In this document: positions 6,414-13,950 of the stretch, piece after piece | Numbering within the stretch: position 1 is the first letter of the stretch | Layout: each line of letters opens with the position of its first letter | Assembly (NCBI GenBank): GCA_964410215.1 | Contig: CAYPHA010000087.1 | Coordinates: forward strand, 1 to 17,466 | From: CAYPHA01 sp964410215 | Lineage (GTDB): Bacteria > Calditrichota > Calditrichia > Calditrichales > CAYPHA01 | DNA length: 17,466 bases | Direction of reading: 5' to 3' | The notes under the pieces: generated by a model | Databases searched by the model: none | Told to the model about the DNA's origin: nothing | The model's input: the letters and a program-made list of their open reading frames with translations, nothing else | Position numbers and translations under genes: made by a program

Positions 6414-8315
6414 TTACTCTTCCAGTGTACTCAAGTCACCTTCATCCTGACCCAGAGCCCGGGCTTTCAGAACCCGCCTCATGATCTTTCCGCTGCGCGT
6501 TTTCGGCAGGGATTCGACAAAGGTTACATCTTCCGGTTTGGCGATGGGGCCCATTTCCTTGCTGACGTGGTTACGCAGTTCTTCTGCCAGTTCCTTGCCG
6601 GCTTCCACACCGGCACGCAGGATGACAAACGTATGGATGGCGTTACCCTTCAACTCATGGGGCAGGGCGATGGCTGCTGCTTCGGAGACGTCGTGATGAC
6701 TGACCAGGGCACTTTCGATTTCAGCAGTGCCAAGCCGGTATCCGCTGACCTTGATCACATCATCGATCCGTCCGATGACCCAGGTGTAGCCGTCTTCATC
6801 GATCCGTGCCGAATCACCGGCCTTGTACCATCCCTGTTTTTCAAATTCTTTCCAGTAAACTTCTTTATAGCGTTCCGGGTCGCCGTGAATGGTACGTGCC
6901 ATTCCCGGCCAGGGTTCTTTAAGAACCAGCTTTCCTTCTTCACCTGCGGGAACTTCCCTGCCATGGTCATCGACGACGGCAATTTCATGTCCGAAAAAGG
7001 GTTTCGTCGCCGACCCCGGTTTGAGAGGCGTCACCGGCAGGGGCGTAATCACAAATCCGCCGGTTTCCGTCTGCCACCAGGTGTCCATGATCGGGCATTG
7101 TTCATTGCCGATAATTTTATGGTACCAGCGCCAGGCTTCCGGATTGATGGGTTCACCAACCGAACCGAGCAGACGGAGTGTGCTGAGGTCATACCGTTTG
7201 GGCCAGGCATCACCGTAACGCATCAGGCCGCGGATAGCGGTCGGTGATGTATAGAGAATGCTGACGCCGTATTTTTCCACCATCTGCCACCAGCGGCTGG
7301 GATAGGGATGGTTCGGCGCGCCTTCATACAGGACGATGGTCGAACCGTTGATCAGCGGACCATAAACGATATAACTATGTCCGGTAATCCAGCCGGGATC
7401 GGCCGCGCACCACCAGCGGTCTTCATCCTTGACATCAAACACCATACGGTGTGTTGTGGAGGTATAAACGCTGTAACCGCCGTGTGTGTGAACGAGACCT
7501 TTCGGCCGTCCGGTTGTACCCGACGTATACAGGATAAAAAGCATTTCCTCCGCATCCATGACTTCCGTTTCACATTTGGGACTGGCAATAGGCAGGGCCA
7601 TCAGGTCATGGTACCAGAAATCCCGGTCATTTTCCATGTAGACGTCATGCCCGGTGCGTTTGACGGTAATGCAGACTTCAATCGATGGTGAACGTTTAAT
7701 GGCATCATTCACAATGCCTTTAAGGTCGGTAATCTGGCCACGGCGGTACCCGCCGTCTGCGGTCACCAGCACGCGGCTGTCGGCATCTTCGATGCGTTCG
7801 GCCAGGGCTTCCACGCTGAAGCCTCCGTAAACAACGCTGTGTGCCGCACCGATCTTGGCACAGGCCAGCATGGCGATCACCAGTTCCGGAACCTGCGGCA
7901 TATAGATGGTTACGATTTCACCTCGGCGGACACCCATGCTTTTCAGCACATTGGCGAATTTGGATACTTCACGATTCAGGGCGTGATAGGAAAAGGTGCG
8001 CAGGTCGCCCGGTTCCCCTTCCCAGATGATGGCCAGTTTGTTGCGCCGCCAGGTTTTCAGGTGACGGTCGATGGCATTCTGAATAATATTTGTTTTACCG
8101 CCGGTGAACCATTTATAAAAGGGTTTTTCCGAGTCGTCCAGAACCTTATCCCATTTTTCATACCATTCCAGCTCACCGGCCTGTTCGGCCCAGAAGCCTT
8201 CACGGTCTTCAATAGATTTTCTGTAAAGGGATTCGTAGTCCTGAATGTGGGCATTTTTTACGACATCTTCCGATGGATAAAAGACATCACCGTTCAATTT
8301 TTTCTTTGCGGTCAT
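6414..8315 (-). CDS. acs: Acetyl-CoA synthetase (AMP-forming)
   Basis: A 633-residue acetate:CoA ligase of the adenylate-forming superfamily: it makes acetyl-AMP from acetate and ATP, then acetyl-CoA, in the cytoplasm. The length is near the usual 630-650. Visible motifs are the P-loop-like YTSGTTGRPKG (263-273), LLGSVGEPINPEAW (382-395), DTWWQTETGG (411-420) with the tryptophan that limits the acyl pocket to acetate, YKAGDSA (497-503), GRIDDVIKVSGYRLG (515-529) and PKTRSGKIMRR (604-614). K610 is equivalent to the lysine reversibly acetylated in characterised Acs enzymes. VSGYRLG has Tyr where VSGHRLG is common. A strong Shine-Dalgarno sequence fixes the start at 8315. It is monocistronic as far as seen, convergent with the radical SAM gene and divergent from the export operon. 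Propionyl-CoA synthetase is a less likely alternative. Confidence 0.96.
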   Translation of the reverse strand: MTAKKKLNGDVFYPSEDVVKNAHIQDYESLYRKSIEDREGFWAEQAGELEWYEKWDKVLDDSEKPFYKWFTGGKTNIIQNAIDRHLKTWRRNKLAIIWEGEPGDLRTFSYHALNREVSKFANVLKSMGVRRGEIVTIYMPQVPELVIAMLACAKIGAAHSVVYGGFSVEALAERIEDADSRVLVTADGGYRRGQITDLKGIVNDAIKRSPSIEVCITVKRTGHDVYMENDRDFWYHDLMALPIASPKCETEVMDAEEMLFILYTSGTTGRPKGLVHTHGGYSVYTSTTHRMVFDVKDEDRWWCAADPGWITGHSYIVYGPLINGSTIVLYEGAPNHPYPSRWWQMVEKYGVSILYTSPTAIRGLMRYGDAWPKRYDLSTLRLLGSVGEPINPEAWRWYHKIIGNEQCPIMDTWWQTETGGFVITPLPVTPLKPGSATKPFFGHEIAVVDDHGREVPAGEEGKLVLKEPWPGMARTIHGDPERYKEVYWKEFEKQGWYKAGDSARIDEDGYTWVIGRIDDVIKVSGYRLGTAEIESALVSHHDVSEAAAIALPHELKGNAIHTFVILRAGVEAGKELAEELRNHVSKEMGPIAKPEDVTFVESLPKTRSGKIMRRVLKARALGQDEGDLSTLEE

Positions 8316-8318
8316 AAT

Positions 8319-8327
8319 ACCTCCTTT
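8319..8327 (-). promoter_or_regulatory. Strong Shine-Dalgarno site of acs
   Basis: Read on the minus strand this is AAAGGAGGT, close to a perfect anti-16S match, three bases before the ATG at 8315. It decides the acs start and is by far the strongest ribosome-binding site in the window. Confidence 0.85.
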
Positions 8328-8529
8328 GGCGAGATTAATTACAAAAACCTAACCTATATTGATAGCCGATTATTCCCGGATACATTGTTAAAAGGAACCT
8401 GTAGTATGAATTTGACGTTACAGAATGATATGCAAACCCATAAAAAATATCTTTTTTATATTGGATTTTTTTAAATATATTCCAGACTGTCGCTTTATGA
8501 AAGCTAACCATAATGAATAGACTGTAAAT

Positions 8530-9729
8530 ATGAAAATCTGCATCCATATCTGTACGTTATTTTTACCCGTTTTCCTGATTAGCTGTTCGGATGACACATT
8601 GTCCGAAGCGGAGGATCTGTTTATATCCAGACCAGACAGTGTGGTTACGATTGTTGAAAATGGTGAACTGGAATCCATAAACAATACCTTTGTCTACACC
8701 CCTTCGGAATGGAGCATGACCTATCGCATCACGTACCTTGTGCCCGAGGGCAGTTATGTGCAGGAAGGGGACACGGTTGTCGGGTTTGACAGGGAGGAAG
8801 CGCAGTCTGAGCTGGAAGAAGCGCAGGCCAACCTGGATCTGAAACTGGCCAGGCTGGAGGAAACGCTGGAACGCAATGCCGTGGCAATAAAGGAAAAGCA
8901 GAATGCCGTGCGCCAGCTGGAAATTCAAAACGATATCAATAAAAACCGTCTGGAGCAGGCACGGTTCGAGTCGGAAGTAAACCGGAAGAAAATGGAACTG
9001 GAACTGGAGAAATCCCGCCTGAGTTTGCAGAAGGCGCGGGCTGACCTGGAATCGCAGAAAATTCTCAACCAGAAAGATGAGGCCATGGTGCGTCTCGAAA
9101 TACGCCAGGCCCGGGTTGATATCGATCGGGCACGCGCCACCCTGTCCGATATGTTCCTGGTTGCCCCGAAAGGGGGCATGGTTGTTTACCAGCGCCAGGG
9201 CTGGGGCAGTGACGGTGAAAAGGTGCGTGAAGGCGACACGGTGAGGCCCCGGAACGGGCTACTGGCGATTCCCGACCTGAACACCATGCGCGTTCTGGTT
9301 AAATTGAACGAAGTGGATCGCCCGTTCGTTAACGAGGGCCAGATCGCTTCCATAAAAATCGAAGCGTATCCGGATACGGTGTTCAGCGGTGAAGTGGAAT
9401 TCGTGTCCCGGATTGTCAATCAGACCGATGATGCCAATAACCTTAAAACCTATGACGTTGGTGTTGTGATTCATGCGCAGGAAAATTTCAGACTGAAGCC
9501 GGGATTGTCTGCCGAGGTAGCACTCGATATTGCCGCAGTCACGGATGCATATAGTGTGCCCAGTTTCTGTCTGTTCGGAAGTGAGCAGGCATTGTATCTC
9601 AAGTCCCCTGACAGAGGGCAGCTGGATGTAAAACTTATTCAACTCCGGGACGGGGTCGCCTATGTTTCGGGAGAAGGATTGAAAGAGGGTCTCCGGATTG
9701 TAAACAATCCCGGTATCCCCGTTTTTTAA
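8530..9729 (+). CDS. Lipoprotein HlyD/MFP-type efflux adaptor
   Basis: A 399-residue periplasmic adaptor. The first 18 residues are a lipoprotein signal peptide ending in the lipobox LISC, with C19 the lipidated residue. VPEGSYVQEGDTVVGFD (71-87) is the first half of a lipoyl-like barrel-sandwich domain; residues about 90-205 form a long Glu/Lys/Arg-rich alpha-helical hairpin; LVAPKGGMVVY (210-220) is the second lipoyl half; then a beta-barrel (about 253-335, LKPGLSAEVALDI near its end) and a membrane-proximal domain. Such adaptors bridge an inner membrane pump and a TolC channel. It begins a four-gene operon and lies 13 bases before a second adaptor. No Shine-Dalgarno sequence is seen before the ATG, and the start is supported by the signal peptide. 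The 214-base divergent region upstream should hold its promoter; a TTGATA (8359-8364)/TACATT (8381-8386) pair is the only weak candidate I found. Confidence 0.88.
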   Translation: MKICIHICTLFLPVFLISCSDDTLSEAEDLFISRPDSVVTIVENGELESINNTFVYTPSEWSMTYRITYLVPEGSYVQEGDTVVGFDREEAQSELEEAQANLDLKLARLEETLERNAVAIKEKQNAVRQLEIQNDINKNRLEQARFESEVNRKKMELELEKSRLSLQKARADLESQKILNQKDEAMVRLEIRQARVDIDRARATLSDMFLVAPKGGMVVYQRQGWGSDGEKVREGDTVRPRNGLLAIPDLNTMRVLVKLNEVDRPFVNEGQIASIKIEAYPDTVFSGEVEFVSRIVNQTDDANNLKTYDVGVVIHAQENFRLKPGLSAEVALDIAAVTDAYSVPSFCLFGSEQALYLKSPDRGQLDVKLIQLRDGVAYVSGEGLKEGLRIVNNPGIPVF

Positions 9730-9742
9730 TAAAGGTGTCAAT

Positions 9743-11047
9743 ATGCAATCTAAATTGTTAAGCCGGTTTCTTGAAGTCGTCAAGAAACAGAAAATCCTTT
9801 CCGGGCTCGCAGCCCTTTTGCTGATCTGGGTCATTGTTTCCGTGTTCAGCGGAGAGAGTGTTGCCCTGATCCACCAGGTGGAACGGGGAACGTTTGTCAT
9901 CGACCTGGATGTCGATGGCGAACTCAAGGCCATGGAATCCTATGTGGTAAAGGCCCCACGTATACGGGGATCGGTGCGCATCGTTCGCATGGTACCGGAA
10001 GGGGAGATCGTAAAGAAAGGTGATTTTTTGATACAATTTGATGCTTCCGACTATCAGCAAAGGTTACTGGAAGCAGAGAATAACCTGGAGCGGGCCGAAG
10101 CCAACCTGGCCCAGACCGTCGCCAATATCCGCAGCCAGACGGCCGACCTTAAAAGCAATATCGAACTGGAGAAATATTCACTGGAGCAAAGCAAGCTTCA
10201 GTCAAAAAATGCGATTTATGAATCTGAAAACAAGCAGAAAGAGATCGAGTTCAGCCTGAAAAAAGCGGAAATATCCTACCAGCAGCTGATTGAGCGGAAA
10301 GAATCCTCGGAAAAGATCAACGCGGCTTCACTGAAACAGGCCCAACTGGAGGTGGAACAGGCCCGGATGAATGTCCAGCAGGCCCAGGATGATATCGATA
10401 AACTGACCATCTTCTCCGAAGCTGACGGTCTGGTTGTATACAAGCAGGTCTGGGAAGGCGGGAGCTGGGGGAAACTGAAAGTCGGTTATTCACCCTGGCG
10501 CGGTATGGCCCTGATGGAAATTCCGACCCAGAGCAAGATGAAAGTCAGTGTGCAGATCGATGAAATCGATATTTCCAAAGTGGCTGTGGATCAGAATGTT
10601 GACATCACGCTGGATGCCGTTTCGGATACAATATTTACCGGACAGGTAAAAACGATCGCCGCCCTGGCCAATAAGGATAACCGCTCGAAAAAGAACGTCT
10701 TCGATATTGAAATTTTCATGAACGAATTCGATGAACGGCTGAAACCCGGTATGACCGCCCAGTGCCGGATCATTATCGACGAGATCGATGATGTGCTGTC
10801 GGTACCTATCGATGCCGTCATTACACAGGAAAATAAAACACTCGTCTATGATAAAGATGGTGATCCCGTGGAAATCACCACCGGTGAAGCCAATTCCGAT
10901 TTTATTATCGTTCGTGAAGGCCTGCAGGAAGGCGACGAAATCCGTTTGCAGAAGAAATCCGATACCGGCGAAACACCCGCAGGACAGGATAAACCGCGGA
11001 AGAAGAAAAAATCCTCCGGTTCAGAGCAGGTGATTATTGTAGGATGA
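9743..11047 (+). CDS. Membrane-anchored HlyD/MFP-type efflux adaptor
   Basis: A 434-residue second adaptor, with an N-terminal transmembrane anchor (about 18-36) in place of the lipid anchor of its upstream neighbour. VPEGEIVKKGDFLIQFD (84-100) starts the lipoyl domain; a long coiled-coil hairpin spans about 105-222; IFSEADGLVVYKQ (223-235) completes the lipoyl domain; a beta-barrel follows (about 265-345, ERLKPGMTAQCRI near its end), then LSVPIDAVI (352-360) and the membrane-proximal domain. The C-terminus has a Lys-rich patch (KPRKKKKSS, 417-425). AAAGGTG at 9731-9737 is a good Shine-Dalgarno site five bases before the ATG. Two adaptors of different anchor type in tandem suggest a mixed adaptor ring or successive duplication. 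Function: links the permease to the outer membrane channel. Confidence 0.88.
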   Translation: MQSKLLSRFLEVVKKQKILSGLAALLLIWVIVSVFSGESVALIHQVERGTFVIDLDVDGELKAMESYVVKAPRIRGSVRIVRMVPEGEIVKKGDFLIQFDASDYQQRLLEAENNLERAEANLAQTVANIRSQTADLKSNIELEKYSLEQSKLQSKNAIYESENKQKEIEFSLKKAEISYQQLIERKESSEKINAASLKQAQLEVEQARMNVQQAQDDIDKLTIFSEADGLVVYKQVWEGGSWGKLKVGYSPWRGMALMEIPTQSKMKVSVQIDEIDISKVAVDQNVDITLDAVSDTIFTGQVKTIAALANKDNRSKKNVFDIEIFMNEFDERLKPGMTAQCRIIIDEIDDVLSVPIDAVITQENKTLVYDKDGDPVEITTGEANSDFIIVREGLQEGDEIRLQKKSDTGETPAGQDKPRKKKKSSGSEQVIIVG

Positions 11048-11093
11048 CCCTTCCCCTTTAATGTATTAGGGAGGGGGACCGAGGGGGTGGGTT
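11047..11093. repeat. Second C/G-tract REP-like element, within the export operon
   Basis: The 62-base gap between the second adaptor and the permease holds ACCC..CCCC (11047-11056) facing GGGGG.GGGT (11083-11092), with an additional GGGGG tract at 11073-11077. The right half resembles that of the palindrome at 6356-6409: AGGGGGA, a short spacer, then GGGGGT and GGGT in place of GAGT. The pairing is less perfect than in the first copy. It could lower expression of the downstream genes or shape mRNA stability. Confidence 0.6.
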
Positions 11094-11109
11094 AACCAGG
11101 AAAAAAAAC

Positions 11110-12438
11110 GTGAACATTTCAAATATCAACTCAAAAAATCTCAAAACAATCGCCGGAAAAAGCGGCGAAAAGCTGATCCATTTTATCTCCTCCCGCCGGG
11201 CGCTGCGCTGGCTCCTGCTTGTGGAAGAAGAACAGTTCCGCATCGGGATGGAAGGCATTATCGCGCATAAGCTGCGCTCCTCGCTGACCATGCTGGGTAT
11301 CATCTTTGGTGTCGCGGCCGTTATCTCTATGCTGGCCATCGGTGAGGGTGCGCGCCGTAAAACCCTTTCCCAGATACAGTCTCTGGGTCTTCAGAACATC
11401 ATCGTGCAGCAGCAGGAGCTGAGCGGCGAAGAGGATGAAGAGCTGCTCGAGCAGAAAATGCTGAATTTCGGGGATGTGGAGGCACTGAAAACGATTGTGC
11501 CTGTTGCCGACGCCGTCGTGCCGGTAATCGAACGGGAATACGAGGCGGTCTACCAGACACAAACGGCTGATATCAGACTGACCGGCACGGTACCCGATTT
11601 TTTCCGGTTAATGAACCTGCAAATCCGTAAGGGCGGTTATTTTTCGAACATGGATAATAATGCCTATCAACGGGTCTGCATCCTGGGCTCCGATATCGCC
11701 CGCGAGCTGTTCTTGGTGGAGGATCCGTTGAATAAGATGATCAAAATCGGCACTGTCTGGTTCCGGGTGATCGGTGTGCTGAAGCACCAGCCGGTCAGCG
11801 TGGCCGGAACCCAGAAAGTCGATCTGAACAGCAATGTGTTCGCGCCGATTAAGACCGTTAATATTCGCTTTGACCGTGATATGACCGAAGGCATCCTTGA
11901 ACAGATCGTTGTTCAGGTGCGGGAGGGCAGTCCCATCGTGGCCACTTCGGAACTGATCGATCAGATTCTGTACCGCCGACATAACAATGTCAGGAATTAC
12001 GCTTTGATCGTACCGGAACGCCTGCTGCAGCAGAGCGAGGAAACCCAGCGCATCTTCAATATCGTCATGGGCGCCATTGCCGGGATTTCCCTGCTGGTAG
12101 GGGGTATCGGTATCATGAACATCATGCTGGCCTCCGTTCTGGAGCGTACGCGTGAAATCGGTGTGCGCCGTTCCCTCGGAGCCACACAGAAAGATATTAT
12201 GCAGCAGTTCCTGATCGAAAGCGTCCTGCTCAGCCTGCTCGGCGGCATCATCGGCATTATGCTCGGCTATGGCCTGGCCCTGGGCATTACCCTATACTCG
12301 GATTGGGAAACGGCCGTCAGCATCTGGGCAGTTGCCCTGTCCTTCGGCGTCAGCAGCGGTGTTGGTGTTGTCTTTGGCTATTTTCCGGCCAAGAAAGCCG
12401 CGGAACTGAATCCAATCGAAGCCCTGCGATACGAATAA
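11110..12438 (+). CDS. MacB/FtsX-type ABC transporter permease
   Basis: A 442-residue ABC permease starting at GTG, with AGGA at 11098-11101 as ribosome-binding site. It has the four-helix MacB/LolC topology: helix 1 at about 57-77 within KLRSSLTMLGIIFGVAAVI, a large periplasmic MacB-type domain (about 80-310), then helices at about 315-342, 366-394 and 402-424. ERTREIGVRRSLGATQKDI (345-363) is the cytoplasmic coupling segment that contacts the ATPase, and NPIEALRYE closes the protein as in most family members. There is a 45-residue cytoplasmic N-terminal extension, longer than typical. No nucleotide-binding domain is fused or encoded beside it, so it must borrow an ATPase encoded elsewhere. 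Family members transduce ATP hydrolysis into periplasmic motion that drives substrate out through a TolC channel. The substrate is unknown. Confidence 0.92.
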   Translation: MNISNINSKNLKTIAGKSGEKLIHFISSRRALRWLLLVEEEQFRIGMEGIIAHKLRSSLTMLGIIFGVAAVISMLAIGEGARRKTLSQIQSLGLQNIIVQQQELSGEEDEELLEQKMLNFGDVEALKTIVPVADAVVPVIEREYEAVYQTQTADIRLTGTVPDFFRLMNLQIRKGGYFSNMDNNAYQRVCILGSDIARELFLVEDPLNKMIKIGTVWFRVIGVLKHQPVSVAGTQKVDLNSNVFAPIKTVNIRFDRDMTEGILEQIVVQVREGSPIVATSELIDQILYRRHNNVRNYALIVPERLLQQSEETQRIFNIVMGAIAGISLLVGGIGIMNIMLASVLERTREIGVRRSLGATQKDIMQQFLIESVLLSLLGGIIGIMLGYGLALGITLYSDWETAVSIWAVALSFGVSSGVGVVFGYFPAKKAAELNPIEALRYE

Positions 12439-12455
12439 TGAGGAAACCTTTTATT

Positions 12456-13949
12456 ATGCAAATGAAGCAATTGTTGACTGTAATATTTTGTTTGGTTTTA
12501 CTATATCCGCTTACCGCTCAGGAAGTCCATTATCTGAACCTGGCCCAGGCCCGGCAGATTGCCGCCGAGCGCAGTTACAGCATGCGTAACCTGCGTGAAG
12601 ATTTCCGGATTGCCGAATTCCAGCTGCGGGCAGCCATTAACCGCTTTAAAACCCAGGTCGATCTGTACCTGACCGCCCCGGACTATACGGAGACCATAAC
12701 CAGCCTGACGGACAGTACCGGGACCTACTACTTTCCGTTAAAACAGGGTACCTATTCCGGGAACCTGCAGATCAGCCAGCCCCTGCCGACGGACGGCCAG
12801 TTGTTCATCAGTTCGGGCATCTACCATATTCAGGATTATTTCAAGAATGAGCGTTCCTTCCGGCTCAATACCCGTGTCGGTTTTGAACAGCCTATCGAGG
12901 CTATCTATTCCTATAACCGCATCAAATCCTCCCTGCGGCAGGCGGAATTGCGGTACGAATTATCCGAACGGCGCCTGACGCGCGCCAGGCTGGATCTGGA
13001 CTACGAAGCCACCAGCGCCTATTATGCGTTATTGTCCGCCCTGGAAACGGAAAAGATCGCCTACCAGACCCTGCAATTGCAGCAGGAAACCTTTGATCTG
13101 GCTATCAACAAGTATAAAGCCGGCGTCATTGCCGAGGTGGAAGCCCTGCAGATGGAGGTGGATCTTGGTGAAGCACAGAACAACTACGATGTGGCCGTGG
13201 CTAACCGCATGGCCGAGGCCAACTACCTGAAACAGTTGCTCGATATTTCCTTATCCGATTCGATTGCCATCGAGGCCGATTTGTCCTATGAGGAAGTGAA
13301 AGTGGATCTGGATAAAGCCTTGCAATACGGTTTGAAAAACCGGCTGGAGATCCGCGAGCGGGAAATCCAGCAGGAACAGGCTGAAATCACCATTCGCAGT
13401 ACCCGCGTGCAGCATCAGATTACCGGGAGCATTTCCGGCTACTATGACCTGATTGGTTATAACGAGACCGACGAAACGGTTGCCCTGGCCACCAACTTCA
13501 ACGATGCCTGGCGAGACCTGGAACAGCGGCCCGGCAACCGCGGTGTGGCTCTGGAGCTGAATATCCCCATCTGGGACTGGGGTGTGAACAAGGCCCAGGT
13601 ACAGGCGGCGGAAGCCAGCCTGCGTCAGGCCAAATATAGTGTAGACAACGAAAAAGTGGATGTGGAACGTGATATCCGTAACACCGTGAACCGCCTGCAG
13701 AGCAGTCTAAAGCGTCTTAAACTTTTAGAAAAAACCGTAGATGTAGCCGAGCGCAGTTTCGAAATCAGCAAAAACCGTTTTGCCAACGGGGACATCAACA
13801 GCCAGTCCCTGGCCCTGGACCGTCAGCGATTGAGCAACGCCTACAACACCCGGCTGTCCGCTCTGATCAGCTATAAACTGCTGCTGGCCGACCTGACCCG
13901 TAAGACCTTTTTTGATTTCCTGGAACAGGAAGAAGTGACAGGGGAGTGA
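12456..13949 (+). CDS. TolC-family outer membrane efflux protein
   Basis: A 497-residue outer membrane channel. I prefer the ATG at 12456: GAGGAAA at 12440-12446 is a fitting Shine-Dalgarno site, and the frame begins with a signal peptide (basic start, hydrophobic core 6-18) cleaved after LTA at residue 21. An ATG at 12438, overlapping the permease stop, is the alternative; a longer in-frame extension to 12303 lies inside the permease gene. The protein has the TolC internal duplication of long helices: YKAGVIAEVEALQMEVDLG (220-238) in the first half and NRFANGDINSQSLALDRQR near the end of the second. LELNIPIWDWGVNKAQ matches the family's second beta-strand region. It completes the tripartite system with the adaptors and permease. 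It ends one base from the convergent kinase-like gene. Confidence 0.92.
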   Translation: MQMKQLLTVIFCLVLLYPLTAQEVHYLNLAQARQIAAERSYSMRNLREDFRIAEFQLRAAINRFKTQVDLYLTAPDYTETITSLTDSTGTYYFPLKQGTYSGNLQISQPLPTDGQLFISSGIYHIQDYFKNERSFRLNTRVGFEQPIEAIYSYNRIKSSLRQAELRYELSERRLTRARLDLDYEATSAYYALLSALETEKIAYQTLQLQQETFDLAINKYKAGVIAEVEALQMEVDLGEAQNNYDVAVANRMAEANYLKQLLDISLSDSIAIEADLSYEEVKVDLDKALQYGLKNRLEIREREIQQEQAEITIRSTRVQHQITGSISGYYDLIGYNETDETVALATNFNDAWRDLEQRPGNRGVALELNIPIWDWGVNKAQVQAAEASLRQAKYSVDNEKVDVERDIRNTVNRLQSSLKRLKLLEKTVDVAERSFEISKNRFANGDINSQSLALDRQRLSNAYNTRLSALISYKLLLADLTRKTFFDFLEQEEVTGE

Positions 13950-13950
13950 A

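Noticed and set aside
6567..8474. Long plus-strand open frames opposite acs (about 226 and 211 residues)
   Set aside because: They are antisense shadows of a strongly conserved gene and show no recognisable domains or plausible start context.
12303..12455. N-terminal extension of the TolC-type protein to an upstream ATG
   Set aside because: The added residues lie inside the permease gene in another frame, show a Cys/Trp/Arg-rich shadow composition and would bury the signal peptide. The ATG at 12456 has a Shine-Dalgarno site and a proper signal sequence.
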